A stretch of DNA of 64,000 nucleotides from Flavobacteriales bacterium UBA6057 (GCA_002428995.1 DIYJ01000020.1:117063-181062); one strand, 5' to 3'; counted from the first letter of the stretch, positions 44,549 to 54,006 are shown. The notes: a model not told the origin generated them from the sequence alone. Translations and numbers: made by a program.

Positions 44549-46303
44549 ATGAAAATGTGCAAACTCACGAAAATGAAATCTATTAACACTGGTCTTCTTT
44601 TCTTCTCCGCCATAGCTATGGTGTTCACTACGGGTTGCAACCCTTTGAACAAGATGAACAAGAAGCATGGAACGGTTAAATATACCCTCAATCCTGATCC
44701 ACTGGAAATGCATGGTGATTCCGTTGCTTTTAGTGTAAGTGGTCGTTATCCTGAAAAGTTCTTCAACAAAAAGGCAGTGGCAAACGTGAAGCCCGTCATG
44801 AAGGATGCAGAAACCGGAAACGTTGTGAAGGAATTCGAAGCGTTGAAGTTGATTGGAGAATCAGCTGAAGGTGAAGGCATCAAGATGGGATGGGGAGGCG
44901 GAAGCTTCAACATCGAGAAGACCATCCCTTTCAATGACAACATGGCGAATGTTGTTTTGGAAGTTCAGGTTGAAGCCGGATACAAAACAAAGACGAAGAC
45001 TTTTGACCCAGTGCCCATCGGAGTAGGTACTATCACTACACCTCTTTGGGTGCAGAGCGATGAAATGCCAATTCTCGGTAAGGACAACTTCACCAAAGTG
45101 TCTCCACGATCTGTGTCTGCTGAGATCAACTACCTGATTCAGTCAAGTGTAGTACAGCCAAAAGAGCTCAAGCAAGAAGACATCATGGGACTCGATGCTT
45201 TCCTTGAAAAAGGCATCACCTACGAATACGATTACAAGTCTATCACCATCACATCCTTCGCTTCACCTGACGGTGAAACTGCATTGAACGACAACCTTGC
45301 CGGTGACCGTGCAAACAGCGCTTCCAAGGCAGTGATGAAGATGTTCAAGAAGAAGAAAGTAGAAGCAGGACAAAACGAAGAGCTCTACAAGAAGATGCCA
45401 CAAGGTGAAGACTGGAATGGTTTCAAGCAGAAGATGGAAGCTTCTGACATCGCTGACAAGGACATGATCTTGCGTATCCTCGGCATGTACAACGATGACA
45501 AGAAACGTGAGGAAGAGATCAAGAACCTCGCTGCTACTTACGAAGTGATCGCTGAAGAAATCCTTCCACAGTTGAGAAGATCAGTCATCAGCATCAAGGC
45601 TGAAGAGAAGGCGAAGACCGATGAAGAGTTGATGCAAATCACCAAGGACAATCCTTCTGAATTGACCATCGAAGAGATTCTTTACACTGCAACGCTTTAC
45701 AACGACCTGAACAAGAAGCTGGAGGTTTACATGACAGCTACTTCTGTTCATCCTGACGATTGGAGAGGCCACAACAACGTTGGTTACATCATGATCCTTC
45801 AGAACAAGGTTGCAGACGCCAAGCCACACATTGAAATGGCTGCCAAGAAAGATCCTTCTTCTAAGGTTGTGAAGAACAACATGGGAGTTGTTACCCGACT
45901 GATGGGCGATGCTGAAAAGGCAATGACTTACTACGAAGGAGCTAAGGGAGCCGGTGCTGAAGTAAATTATAACATCGGAATCCTCAACATCATGGACGGA
46001 AATTACTCTGATGCTGTGAGCAACATGGGAGCGATGAACACTTTCAACTCTTCGCTTGCCAAGCTTCTCAACGGAGAAACAGGCGGAGCAATGAGCACAC
46101 TCGAGGCTTCAGATGCCAAAGCTACTGCAGCAGGCAGCTACCTCAAGGCTGTGATTTCTGCTCGCACTGCTGACAACGATGGTGTTGTAAACAACCTTCA
46201 AGCTGCTTTCGCTAAGGATGCTTCCTTGAAAGCTAAGGCTAAGACAGACATGGAATTCTACAAGCTTCGTGAGCTGCCAGCATTCATGGCGATCACTCAG
46301 TAA
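44549..46303 (+). CDS. Lipoprotein with OmpA-like and TPR regions
   Basis: A 584-residue envelope lipoprotein. The lipobox is VFTTGC (about residues 25-30 from the first Met; ATG 44573, MKSINTGLL, is an alternative start nearer the signal). The N-terminal part (about 40-160) looks like a beta-sandwich. The middle (about 185-270) resembles an OmpA/peptidoglycan-associated segment (SFASPDGETALNDNLAGDRA), with a Lys-rich stretch after it. The C-terminal half (about 370-584) is TPR-like (DDWRGHNNVGYIMILQNKVADAK, VKNNMGVVTRLMGDAEKAM, VNYNIGILNIMDGNYSDAV). Codon use looks strongly biased, as in highly expressed genes. I recall similar proteins in other Bacteroidota but know no function. Confidence 0.75.
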   Translation: MKMCKLTKMKSINTGLLFFSAIAMVFTTGCNPLNKMNKKHGTVKYTLNPDPLEMHGDSVAFSVSGRYPEKFFNKKAVANVKPVMKDAETGNVVKEFEALKLIGESAEGEGIKMGWGGGSFNIEKTIPFNDNMANVVLEVQVEAGYKTKTKTFDPVPIGVGTITTPLWVQSDEMPILGKDNFTKVSPRSVSAEINYLIQSSVVQPKELKQEDIMGLDAFLEKGITYEYDYKSITITSFASPDGETALNDNLAGDRANSASKAVMKMFKKKKVEAGQNEELYKKMPQGEDWNGFKQKMEASDIADKDMILRILGMYNDDKKREEEIKNLAATYEVIAEEILPQLRRSVISIKAEEKAKTDEELMQITKDNPSELTIEEILYTATLYNDLNKKLEVYMTATSVHPDDWRGHNNVGYIMILQNKVADAKPHIEMAAKKDPSSKVVKNNMGVVTRLMGDAEKAMTYYEGAKGAGAEVNYNIGILNIMDGNYSDAVSNMGAMNTFNSSLAKLLNGETGGAMSTLEASDAKATAAGSYLKAVISARTADNDGVVNNLQAAFAKDASLKAKAKTDMEFYKLRELPAFMAITQ

Positions 46304-46325
46304 GCACAGAATTTCACCAGATATT

Positions 46326-46355
46326 AAAAGGCTCCGATTGCTCGGAGCCTTTTTT
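46326..46355 (+). terminator. Intrinsic terminator
   Basis: Stem AAAAGGCTCCGA / TCGGAGCCTTTT with a 4-base loop, then Ts, 22 bp after the OmpA/TPR lipoprotein gene. Confidence 0.92.
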
Positions 46356-46404
46356 ATTTGTGCCATATTCTAAACGGCCCGGAATAGACCGGAATGAATT
46401 CTGC

Positions 46405-46412
46405 TATATTTG
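46405..46412 (+). promoter_or_regulatory. Bacteroidota -7 element (TATATTTG)
   Basis: Exact TAnnTTTG 18 bp before the ATG of the small lipoprotein at 46431. Confidence 0.5.
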
Positions 46413-46430
46413 CTTCACACATTCGTAACA

Positions 46431-46640
46431 ATGAGAACAGCTTTACTTTCCATTTCCGCAGCTCTTTACATTTTCGCCCTGTCAAGCTGTGAAAAGTGCG
46501 CCACTTGCACCACGACCAGCGATGATCCTCAAACACAAGGAGAAACACTGACCACCGAAGTGTGCGGAACGGGTAAAGAGTACACGGATCAGATTGAGAT
46601 CTACGAGCGCACCAACTGGACGTGCTCTGAGAACGACTAA
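46431..46640 (+). CDS. Small Cys-rich lipoprotein (69 residues)
   Basis: Signal peptide with lipobox FALSSC (lipid Cys about residue 19). The mature part has a CEKCATCTTT cluster, then DDPQTQGETLTTEVCGTGKEY and ends NWTCSEND; five Cys in about 50 residues suggest disulfides or metal binding. The frame opens with TTG at 46410, but the -7 element position fixes ATG 46431. Its stop shares CTAA with the stop of the convergent methyltransferase gene. I recall small Bacteroidota lipoproteins with a CEKCATC-type start; no function is known to me. Confidence 0.72.
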   Translation: MRTALLSISAALYIFALSSCEKCATCTTTSDDPQTQGETLTTEVCGTGKEYTDQIEIYERTNWTCSEND

Positions 46641-47179
46641 GTCTCGCTGGCGCGAGCCTTTCTCTCCCGATATACTTCCCACAACACTACTCCTGCAGCG
46701 ACAGAAACGTTGAGACTATGCTTGGTTCCCGACTGTGGAATTTCAACGCATGCGTCTGAAGCTTCAATAACGTGCTGATCTACCCCATCCACTTCATTCC
46801 CGAGTACGAGGCACAGCTTATCAAAGTCGCTCAGCGAGCTCGGATTTTTTGCACCAGAGGTTTGCTCTATGCAAACAACGTGGTATCCCTTTTCCTTCCA
46901 TTCCTGAACAGCTTCAAGCGTAGATTCCTTGTAACTCCATTCTACCGATTCTGTGGCTCCCAGCGCAGTGCGCTGAATCTCACGATGTGGAGGCCGACCG
47001 GTGATTCCGCAGAGTGTCACGTGCTCCACTAGAAAAGCATCGCTGGTTCGAAATACGGAACCGACATTGGAAAGGCTACGGATGTTGTCCAGCACAACGA
47101 CCACCGGCAGTTTTTCAAGCGCGCGGTAGGCTTGCTGCGTGGGTCGGTTCAACTCACTGGTCTTCAGCTTTCTGTTCAT
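46637..47179 (-). CDS. SPOUT-class RNA 2'-O-methyltransferase (TrmH/SpoU family)
   Basis: A 180-residue S-adenosylmethionine-dependent RNA methyltransferase. Motif 1 is NIRSLSNVGSVFRTSDAF near 32-50, motif 2 is CLVLGNEVDGV near 128, and motif 3 is EIPQSGTKHSLNVSVAAGVVLWE near 148-170, forming the trefoil-knot cofactor site. It lacks the N-terminal RNA-binding extension of RlmB/TsnR proteins, closer in length to TrmH or TrmL; tRNA or rRNA target cannot be settled. Divergent from mutS (71 bp between starts). Confidence 0.9.
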   Translation of the reverse strand: MNRKLKTSELNRPTQQAYRALEKLPVVVVLDNIRSLSNVGSVFRTSDAFLVEHVTLCGITGRPPHREIQRTALGATESVEWSYKESTLEAVQEWKEKGYHVVCIEQTSGAKNPSSLSDFDKLCLVLGNEVDGVDQHVIEASDACVEIPQSGTKHSLNVSVAAGVVLWEVYRERKARASET

Positions 47180-47250
47180 AATTATTGATAAGTACCTCCC
47201 TGTATTCGGGGCCTTCGGAGGTGAAGGCTTATAATTTTAGCGCCTTTCTC

Positions 47251-49866
47251 ATGGCCAAAAAGACCACCAAAAAAGCTGCGAAAGAAACTCCGCTGATGAA
47301 GCAATACTACGCGATTAAGGCGAAGTATCCTGACGCGCTTTTGCTCTTTCGGGTGGGTGACTTCTACGAGACTTTTGGTGAGGACGCCATTCGCGCTTCC
47401 AAAATCCTGGGCATTGTGCTCACGCAGCGGAAAAACGGAGCCGCCAGCACGGTAGAGCTCGCGGGCTTTCCCCATCACAGCCTGGAAGTTTACCTTCCCA
47501 AATTGGTGCGCTCGGGAGCGAGGGTGGCCATTTGTGATCAACTCGAAGATCCCAAGCAAACAAAAACCATCGTTAAGCGCGGAGTCACGGAGCTCGTTAC
47601 TCCGGGCATCTCGTTCAGAGATCAAATTCTGGACAGCAACAAAAACAACTTCCTGGCAGCCGTTCACTTCGATCCCAAGCTCATAGGCGCAGCCTTTCTC
47701 GATGTATCTACAGGCGAGTTCTACGTAGCCGAAGGCGATGCCGGATACATGGAAAAACTCCTGGCGAGCTTTGAGCCTTCGGAGGTGCTTTTTGAGCGCA
47801 ATAAGAAACAAGCCTTTCACGATGCCTTCGGAGAGTCACATCACAGCTTTCAGTTAGAAGACTGGGCTTTCCAGGAGGATTTTGGTCGCGAAACACTGAC
47901 CAAGCACTTTGGCACACATTCGCTCAAAGGCTTTGGAGTAGACAACCTCACTTCTGCCATCACCGCAGCCGGTGCTGCCCTTCACTATCTGTCTGATGCG
48001 CAGCACAACAACGTGGCCCATATTTCTTCCATCACACGAGTTGAGATGCAGGATCACGTTTGGCTCGATCGCTTCACTCAAATTAACCTCGAACTTTTCT
48101 ACACCTCCAGTGAAGGCGGCAAGTCTCTGCTCGATGTGCTCGACCATACCGTCACATCCATGGGGGCGCGCATGCTCAAGAAGTGGCTGGCATTTCCACT
48201 GAACGAGCTCGAATCGATCGAGCAGCGGCAAGAGAAGGTGGAAAGCTTCATTCAAAACGCTTCACTGCGTGAAACCTGCCGGGAACACTTCAAGCGCATC
48301 GCGGACCTGGAGCGGATACTGTCAAGGCTGGCCATTGGAAAGCTGTCCCCCAAAGAAGCGGTTCAGCTCCGACTTTCACTCCTGGAAGTTGAACCCGTAT
48401 TGGAAGAACTTAAGAAGATTGGAGCTCCCTTTGAGAACCTGCTGGCTCGCATGCAAAGCACAGCCCAGATCACCAATCTGATTGGCAATCACCTCAAGGA
48501 AGATGCACCAGTGTTGGTCTCCAAAGGCCAGGTAATTTGCGAGGGCGTAAGCGAGGAATTGGATGAGTTGCGGGCGCTGGCTCACAGCGGAAAGGATTAC
48601 CTCGTGAGCATTCAACAGCGAGAAGCGGAACGAACGGGCATCACTTCGCTGAAGATTGGCTACAACAATGTATTTGGTTACTACCTCGAAGTGACCAACG
48701 CCCACAAAGACAAGGCTCCCGAAGAATGGGTTCGGAAGCAGACATTGGTCAATGCAGAGCGCTACATCACAGAAGAGCTCAAGGAGTACGAACAAAAAAT
48801 ATTAGGTGCTGAGGAGCGCATCCTGGCCCTGGAATCTGAGCTCTACCGTCAGTTTCTGGAAAAGCTTTCAGACTTCATGGGAGCGATTAAAGCCAATGCG
48901 CTGGCCATAGCAGAGCTGGACTGCTATGCCAACTTTGCCCACAACGCGCTGAATTTCAACTACAGCCGACCAGTGCTCAATATGAGTCACGCACTCAACA
49001 TCAAGCAAGGTCGTCATCCGGTCATTGAGCAAGAGCTTCCGCTGGAAGAGCAATACGTTCCCAACGATGTGTTGATGGACTCCGAAACGCAGCAGATCAT
49101 CATGCTGACGGGACCCAACATGGCGGGTAAGTCCGCTCTTCTCAGACAAACAGCTCTGATCAGCTTGATGGCCCAACTCGGAAGCTGGGTTCCGGCCGAA
49201 GCAGCAGAATTGGGACTGATCGACAAGCTCTTCAGTCGCGTAGGCGCTTCCGACAACATTTCCCAGGGCGAATCCACCTTCATGGTAGAGATGAATGAGA
49301 CCGCCAGCATTCTCAATAACCTGTCAAGCCGAAGCCTCATTCTGCTCGATGAGATTGGACGTGGCACCAGCACCTACGATGGCATTTCTATCGCCTGGGC
49401 CATTGCTGAATACTTGCACACGCATCCGGCTCAACCACTTACGCTCTTTGCAACCCACTACCATGAACTCAATGAGATGGCGGATCGGTTTGAGCGCATC
49501 AAGAATTTCACCATTGCGATTCGAGAGACCAAGGATAAGATCGTCTTTCTGCGCACGCTCATTCAGGGAGGTAGCGAACACAGCTTTGGAATTCATGTAG
49601 CTAAAATGGCAGGCATGCCGATGCCACTTGTTTCTCGCGCGCAGGAAGTGCTGAAAGAACTGGAAGGCTCCGGCAAGAAGGAATTGAACAAGGGAGCGCT
49701 GCAAGGTGTGCAGAACGAGGTACAGATGAGCTTCTTTCAACTGGATGATCCAGTGCTCTCTCAAATCCATGATGAGCTGGCAGCCATTGAAATCAATTCC
49801 CTGACCCCGGTAGAAGCACTTTTTAAGCTCAATGAGATCAAAAAACTCCTGGGTAACCGGGAATAA
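47251..49866 (+). CDS. mutS: DNA mismatch repair protein MutS
   Basis: Mismatch recognition ATPase; 871 residues. The mismatch-binding Phe-x-Glu is in LFRVGDFYETFGEDA (about 40), connector, lever and clamp domains follow, and the ATPase has Walker A TGPNMAGKSALLRQTALI near 628, SFxxE-like STFMVEMNETASIL near 680, Walker B LILLDEIGRGTSTYDG near 705 and ATHYHEL near 745. The C-terminal SLTPVEALFKLNEIKKL is the dimer/clamp-binding tail region. The frame is open from 47185, but MAKKTTKKAAKETPLMKQYY at 47251 is the family-like start. The gene is full length. Confidence 0.98.
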   Translation: MAKKTTKKAAKETPLMKQYYAIKAKYPDALLLFRVGDFYETFGEDAIRASKILGIVLTQRKNGAASTVELAGFPHHSLEVYLPKLVRSGARVAICDQLEDPKQTKTIVKRGVTELVTPGISFRDQILDSNKNNFLAAVHFDPKLIGAAFLDVSTGEFYVAEGDAGYMEKLLASFEPSEVLFERNKKQAFHDAFGESHHSFQLEDWAFQEDFGRETLTKHFGTHSLKGFGVDNLTSAITAAGAALHYLSDAQHNNVAHISSITRVEMQDHVWLDRFTQINLELFYTSSEGGKSLLDVLDHTVTSMGARMLKKWLAFPLNELESIEQRQEKVESFIQNASLRETCREHFKRIADLERILSRLAIGKLSPKEAVQLRLSLLEVEPVLEELKKIGAPFENLLARMQSTAQITNLIGNHLKEDAPVLVSKGQVICEGVSEELDELRALAHSGKDYLVSIQQREAERTGITSLKIGYNNVFGYYLEVTNAHKDKAPEEWVRKQTLVNAERYITEELKEYEQKILGAEERILALESELYRQFLEKLSDFMGAIKANALAIAELDCYANFAHNALNFNYSRPVLNMSHALNIKQGRHPVIEQELPLEEQYVPNDVLMDSETQQIIMLTGPNMAGKSALLRQTALISLMAQLGSWVPAEAAELGLIDKLFSRVGASDNISQGESTFMVEMNETASILNNLSSRSLILLDEIGRGTSTYDGISIAWAIAEYLHTHPAQPLTLFATHYHELNEMADRFERIKNFTIAIRETKDKIVFLRTLIQGGSEHSFGIHVAKMAGMPMPLVSRAQEVLKELEGSGKKELNKGALQGVQNEVQMSFFQLDDPVLSQIHDELAAIEINSLTPVEALFKLNEIKKLLGNRE

Positions 49867-49889
49867 TCATCTTTTGAGAATCAGATGAT

Positions 49890-49988
49890 CGGACGATTAG
49901 ATCATTAGATGATGTAATTGACAAATCGAATCAACCCATCATCTGATCATCTGATCATCTGATCATCTGATTATCTGATTATCTAATC
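49890..49988. repeat. Octamer tandem repeat and inverted partner after mutS
   Basis: Six 8-bp units at 49941-49988 (ATCTGATC x3, ATCTGATT x2, ATCTAATC), preceded at 49890-49914 by the same units in inverse orientation (CAGATGATC, GATTAGATCATTAGATGATG). The two parts could fold into a long AT-rich hairpin. The rest of the 256-bp gap to the tRNA holds no further feature I can name. Confidence 0.7.
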
Positions 49989-50122
49989 ACCCCTCCTTTG
50001 AAATGCAAAAGCGATCAACGGGCTCTGAGGAAGCGTGAAGACTGCCATGTAGACGAGTGCTTTATTTTTTAAGCTCGGATTTGATTGTGTATTTGAGAAA
50101 GCATTATTTTCGCATCCCTTTT

Positions 50123-50198
<76 letters not shown>

Positions 50199-50215
50199 AG
50201 CAAAAGCTCCGAAAC

Positions 50216-50246
50216 AAATCCTCCCAAATCGGGGGGATTTTTTTTG
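50216..50246 (+). terminator. Intrinsic terminator between the two tRNA genes
   Basis: Stem AAATCCTCCC / GGGGGGATTT (one G-T pair), a 5-base loop and Ts, so tRNA-Gly is released before tRNA-Leu. Confidence 0.88.
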
Positions 50247-50271
50247 AGCTATACAGCGTTCCTTGGAAGAT

Positions 50272-50356
50272 GCCCGGGTGGTGGAACTGGTAGACACGCA
50301 GGACTTAAAATCCTGTGGCTATTGCAGCCGTGCGGGTTCGATCCCCGCCCCGGGTA
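50272..50356 (+). tRNA. tRNA-Leu (UAA anticodon)
   Basis: An 85-base class II tRNA: acceptor GCCCGGG / CCCGGGT, anticodon arm CAGGA-CTTAAAA-TCCTG with anticodon TAA, a long variable arm (TGGCTATTGCAGCCG), T arm GCGGG-TTCGATC-CCCGC and discriminator A. CCA is not encoded (CTT follows), unlike the tRNA-Gly beside it. Confidence 0.96.
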
Positions 50357-50449
50357 CTTATCCCCCACTCCATTACTCTTCTCGATTAGCTTTCTAATTC
50401 GCCTCATGTTTTGACGAAAGCTGTTAGTTCTCGACCAAACCCGAGCTAT

Positions 50450-50457
50450 TATCTTTG
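50450..50457 (+). promoter_or_regulatory. Bacteroidota -7 element (TATCTTTG)
   Basis: Exact TAnnTTTG 15 bp before ATG 50473 of the PNGase F-type gene; this also rules out the earlier TTG (50455), which would lie at or before the transcription start. Confidence 0.55.
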
Positions 50458-50472
50458 GGCTTTTGCCCATCT

Positions 50473-53400
50473 ATGAGAACTTTCTACTACCTGACCATTG
50501 CGGTCCTAATCATTGCATTGCTTCCTGTTTCAAACGCGATTGCACAGGACACGACATCTGTTCAAACATTCACCTTCAGCGACATCACCAAACGCAGGGA
50601 TATCTATGAGTTCCCTTCCGCTGATAAAGAATGGCGAAAGATTCTCATGTATAAAACACTCAAGTGTGATCCAGCCACTACCCAGGACAATTTTGATTGT
50701 GGTGAGTGGGACTACCTGACCTACACCTATGTCTATGACCACACCGGAGTCATGGATTCGAATGCCGCGACACATCCTTTCTTCCTGGCAGGCGGGGAAA
50801 ACATCGACACGGCCCACTTCCATACGACCCCGATGTACGATGTTTACCAACGAGAGCAGTGGACACTCTTGATTGATAGTGTCATCAATGAAACGACTAC
50901 CACCTTCGCAAACGGTGGTGCAAGCTCCACAGAGGTGCTTGCAAGTGATGCACCGGTGTCACGCTTTCAATTCCTGATTACAGCTAGCGAATTGATGGGC
51001 AGCGGATTACTGGCCGACACCATCAACAGAATTCAATTGAACATCAGCCAGCTGGGCTCCGAACTTGAGAACTTCCGTATTCGAATGGCCAACACCACGC
51101 TGCTATCCTTGACAGCATTGTCGGATGTCAACCTAAGCACGGTCTACGAAAGCAATACTGAGTTCACGTCTACGGGCCTGCAGACCATCAACCTCACCGA
51201 GCCTTTTGCATGGAATGGCGGACAGGGATTGGTAGTTGAAATCAGCTTTGAGAATGATCAGGCAGGTTCTGCTCACACCGTAGTGGCTGAGACGCAAGCG
51301 GATTCCAATTGTGTTTTTGCAAGTGGCAACGATGGATATGCGGAATTCACAGGCGGAAACCGCATTGAAGTTCCCCTCACAGGTATTGACTTTGGCGATG
51401 AAGTAACTGTAAGTTTCTGGAGTTATGGCGATCCAAACGCCCTCCCCTCCAACACTTCTGTGTTCGAGGCAGCAGACATCAATGAGAACCGCGCGCTCAA
51501 CGTGCATTTGCCATGGAGCAACGGAACCGTTTACTGGGATGCAGGAGAAGGCTCAGGTTACGACCGCATCCAAAAAGCCGCAGGAGGTAACATCTACAGC
51601 GGACGATGGGTACACTGGGCGTTCACGAAGAATGGCAGCACCGGTGAAATGAAGATTTATCTCAACGGTTCGCTATGGCACAGTGGCGTTGACAAGAATC
51701 GCACACTGGGCATCATGAAAAACCTTTGGATCGGACGTGGCCGAAACTCTTTCCCTTATGAAGGCAAGATCGATGAGTTTCGAATGTGGAAGCGCGAGTT
51801 GAGTGCCAGTGAGATCGAGGACTGGAGACTGAAGGAGATCACACCCAGCCACCCGAACTACAATGATTTGGTTGTCTACCTCAAATTCAATGACGGCTAC
51901 AACCTCGTGAATGATGCACCCGGTGGAATGGATGCCTTCTGGCATGGATCGCCTACCGTTGCAAACTACACGGGCAGCGAGATTTTCATGAATCAGGAGC
52001 GCACAGATGTGATGCCAGAATTCCACTTCCTGCAGGGAGAATACCTCTCCACACCGCAGGTGGATACAGTGAATGATACGGTGGCTCACGCTCCTTACAG
52101 CATTGTGGAATACACTGTAAATGGCAATGAAGCGGTTGCTACTTCAGGCAGCTATCCGTTCAGAGAAGGATATACATACGTCTACGACCCTAACGGCAAT
52201 GCCATTGATTCCACCTGGCATGGAGCTACACAGACCCAAGTCAATTCTGAATTGAGCTTCTTCTATCCACCTTTCGAAGTGATTGATCGCTATGAGATCG
52301 GACGATTCATCACTCCATACGGTATCGGACTATCACTCGGTCCAGATGGTTTTACGTGGGTGTATGATGTAACAGACTATGCCTTCCTCCTTCAGGACTC
52401 TGTAGACATCTCCACCGGAAACCAGCAAGAATTAGTGGACCTGCGGTTCGAGATGATAGAAGGAACACCTCCTGCACCTGTGGTAGAGTTTGATCGCCCT
52501 TGGGGGCAGTCCCGATCCATCCGATACTCAGATATGGACGATGACAGTGCTTTGGAGCCCACCACTATTGATGTTCATCCCGATGCAGCAAGACAAAAGG
52601 TGATCACGCGACTCACCGGTCATGGTCACAACAGTAACACGGGAAACTTCCCACATTGCTGCGAGTGGAGAGACAACACGCATTACATGTTTGTGAACAA
52701 CCAGCTCGCAGCTGAATGGCACATCTGGCAAACCAACGATTGTGCTTTCAATCCTGTGTATCCACAAGGTGGAACATGGCCGGGTGCGAGGGAAGGCTGG
52801 TGTCCGGGAGACTTGGTCAAAGACTTTGAGTTCGACTATACCTCACTGGTTTCAGGAAACTCTTATGAGCTCGATTACCGCATTACTCCTGTGCCCACCA
52901 ACAATCAAGGCATGGGTAACGGTAGCTATGTGACAGCGATGCACGTGATTCAATACGGAGAACCAGCACATGACCATGATGCAGAACTTTACAACGTTCT
53001 GCGGCCTACGGATCGTGGATACTATTCGCGACAGAATCCTGTGTGTTTTGCGCCTTCAGTGGTGATTCGAAACAATGGTGATGAGCCACTGACCAGCGTC
53101 AAAATCACCTATCAGGTATCTGGTGGTGTTGCTCACGAATACGTTTGGACTGGATCACTTGGATTCATGGAAAAGGCCGAAGTAGAGCTTCCGTTTGAAA
53201 ACGGTGCTTTCTATGTTGGTGACGGAACAAATCGCTTCATGGCGACTGTCAGTGAACCCAACGGACAGGCCGATGGATATGCCGACAACGACACCTACAT
53301 CACCAACTTTGATCTGCCTCCATTGTATGAGGAGAAGGTGATCATTCAGTATCAGACGAACACCTTCCAGTATGACAACGATCTGTTTGTTTATGACGCG

Positions 53401-53991
53401 AACAACAATGTCGTTTTTTCACGCATCGGTGCTCAGCTTCAGCCAAATAACATCTACTGGGATACCCTTGAACTAGACTCAGGTTGCTATCGCCTGGAAC
53501 TGACAGATGCGAGTAATGATGGTCTGTCTTACTGGGCCTGGCCAAATCAGGGATCTGGATTCCTGCGACTTTGGAGCGCCAGTGGCGGCATCCTTCAAAC
53601 GTTCGAAAGCGAATTTGGGCATAAGATTGAGCATGCATTCAGCATAGATTCTCTTTCATATCCTGGCTATGTAGATCCTATGGACACTACGGGAACAGAT
53701 CCAACAGACACCACCGGCACCATTGGTATTGGAAACGTCCTGGGAGATCAATCCCTCACGGTGTATCCCAATCCAAACACGGGAAGCTTTGTACTGGAAA
53801 TGCTGAACTACCAAGGTCAACATCAGCTTGAAATCATCAGCCTGACGGGCCGCACGGTTTACTCGGAACAACTCAATGTGAAGGGTGCTTTTGCCTGGAG
53901 GTATGATCTTGATCTTCCATCAGGATTCTACACCGTTCGATTGAGTCAGGGAGCCAAGAGCGAGACTGTGAAAATGATCATCAGCAGGTAA
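50473..53991 (+). CDS. PNGase F-type N-glycosidase with nested LamG domain, T9SS cargo
   Basis: A 1172-residue secreted protein. Signal peptide about 1-25 (ending SNAIAQ). A PNGase F-like N-domain begins at about 30 (FTFSDITKRRDIYEFP, ILMYKTLKCD, CGEWDYLTYTYVYDHTG, where the EWD carries the family's catalytic Asp). It is interrupted by a beta-sandwich segment (about 150-270) and a LamG/concanavalin-like domain (about 275-470: NRIEVPLTGIDFGDEVTVSF, IDEFRMWKREL). It resumes at about 530-665 (YEIGRFITPYGIGLSLG). The PNGase F C-domain follows (about 670-850: ITRLTGHGHNSNTGNFPHCC, GTWPGAREGWCPG). An Ig/CARDB-like region, a short TDPTDTTGT linker and a T9SS sorting domain (LTVYPNPNTGSFVLEM) close it. 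Predicted to release N-glycans from glycoproteins. Confidence 0.88.
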   Translation: MRTFYYLTIAVLIIALLPVSNAIAQDTTSVQTFTFSDITKRRDIYEFPSADKEWRKILMYKTLKCDPATTQDNFDCGEWDYLTYTYVYDHTGVMDSNAATHPFFLAGGENIDTAHFHTTPMYDVYQREQWTLLIDSVINETTTTFANGGASSTEVLASDAPVSRFQFLITASELMGSGLLADTINRIQLNISQLGSELENFRIRMANTTLLSLTALSDVNLSTVYESNTEFTSTGLQTINLTEPFAWNGGQGLVVEISFENDQAGSAHTVVAETQADSNCVFASGNDGYAEFTGGNRIEVPLTGIDFGDEVTVSFWSYGDPNALPSNTSVFEAADINENRALNVHLPWSNGTVYWDAGEGSGYDRIQKAAGGNIYSGRWVHWAFTKNGSTGEMKIYLNGSLWHSGVDKNRTLGIMKNLWIGRGRNSFPYEGKIDEFRMWKRELSASEIEDWRLKEITPSHPNYNDLVVYLKFNDGYNLVNDAPGGMDAFWHGSPTVANYTGSEIFMNQERTDVMPEFHFLQGEYLSTPQVDTVNDTVAHAPYSIVEYTVNGNEAVATSGSYPFREGYTYVYDPNGNAIDSTWHGATQTQVNSELSFFYPPFEVIDRYEIGRFITPYGIGLSLGPDGFTWVYDVTDYAFLLQDSVDISTGNQQELVDLRFEMIEGTPPAPVVEFDRPWGQSRSIRYSDMDDDSALEPTTIDVHPDAARQKVITRLTGHGHNSNTGNFPHCCEWRDNTHYMFVNNQLAAEWHIWQTNDCAFNPVYPQGGTWPGAREGWCPGDLVKDFEFDYTSLVSGNSYELDYRITPVPTNNQGMGNGSYVTAMHVIQYGEPAHDHDAELYNVLRPTDRGYYSRQNPVCFAPSVVIRNNGDEPLTSVKITYQVSGGVAHEYVWTGSLGFMEKAEVELPFENGAFYVGDGTNRFMATVSEPNGQADGYADNDTYITNFDLPPLYEEKVIIQYQTNTFQYDNDLFVYDANNNVVFSRIGAQLQPNNIYWDTLELDSGCYRLELTDASNDGLSYWAWPNQGSGFLRLWSASGGILQTFESEFGHKIEHAFSIDSLSYPGYVDPMDTTGTDPTDTTGTIGIGNVLGDQSLTVYPNPNTGSFVLEMLNYQGQHQLEIISLTGRTVYSEQLNVKGAFAWRYDLDLPSGFYTVRLSQGAKSETVKMIISR

Positions 53992-54006
53992 GACCTTCTT
54001 TCACGG

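Noticed and set aside
47182..47820. 212-codon open frame antisense to mutS
   Set aside because: Covers the conserved MutS N-terminus on the other strand, with no family resemblance of its own.
49890..49988. CRISPR array
   Set aside because: Units are 8 bp in direct contact without spacers; no cas genes are nearby.
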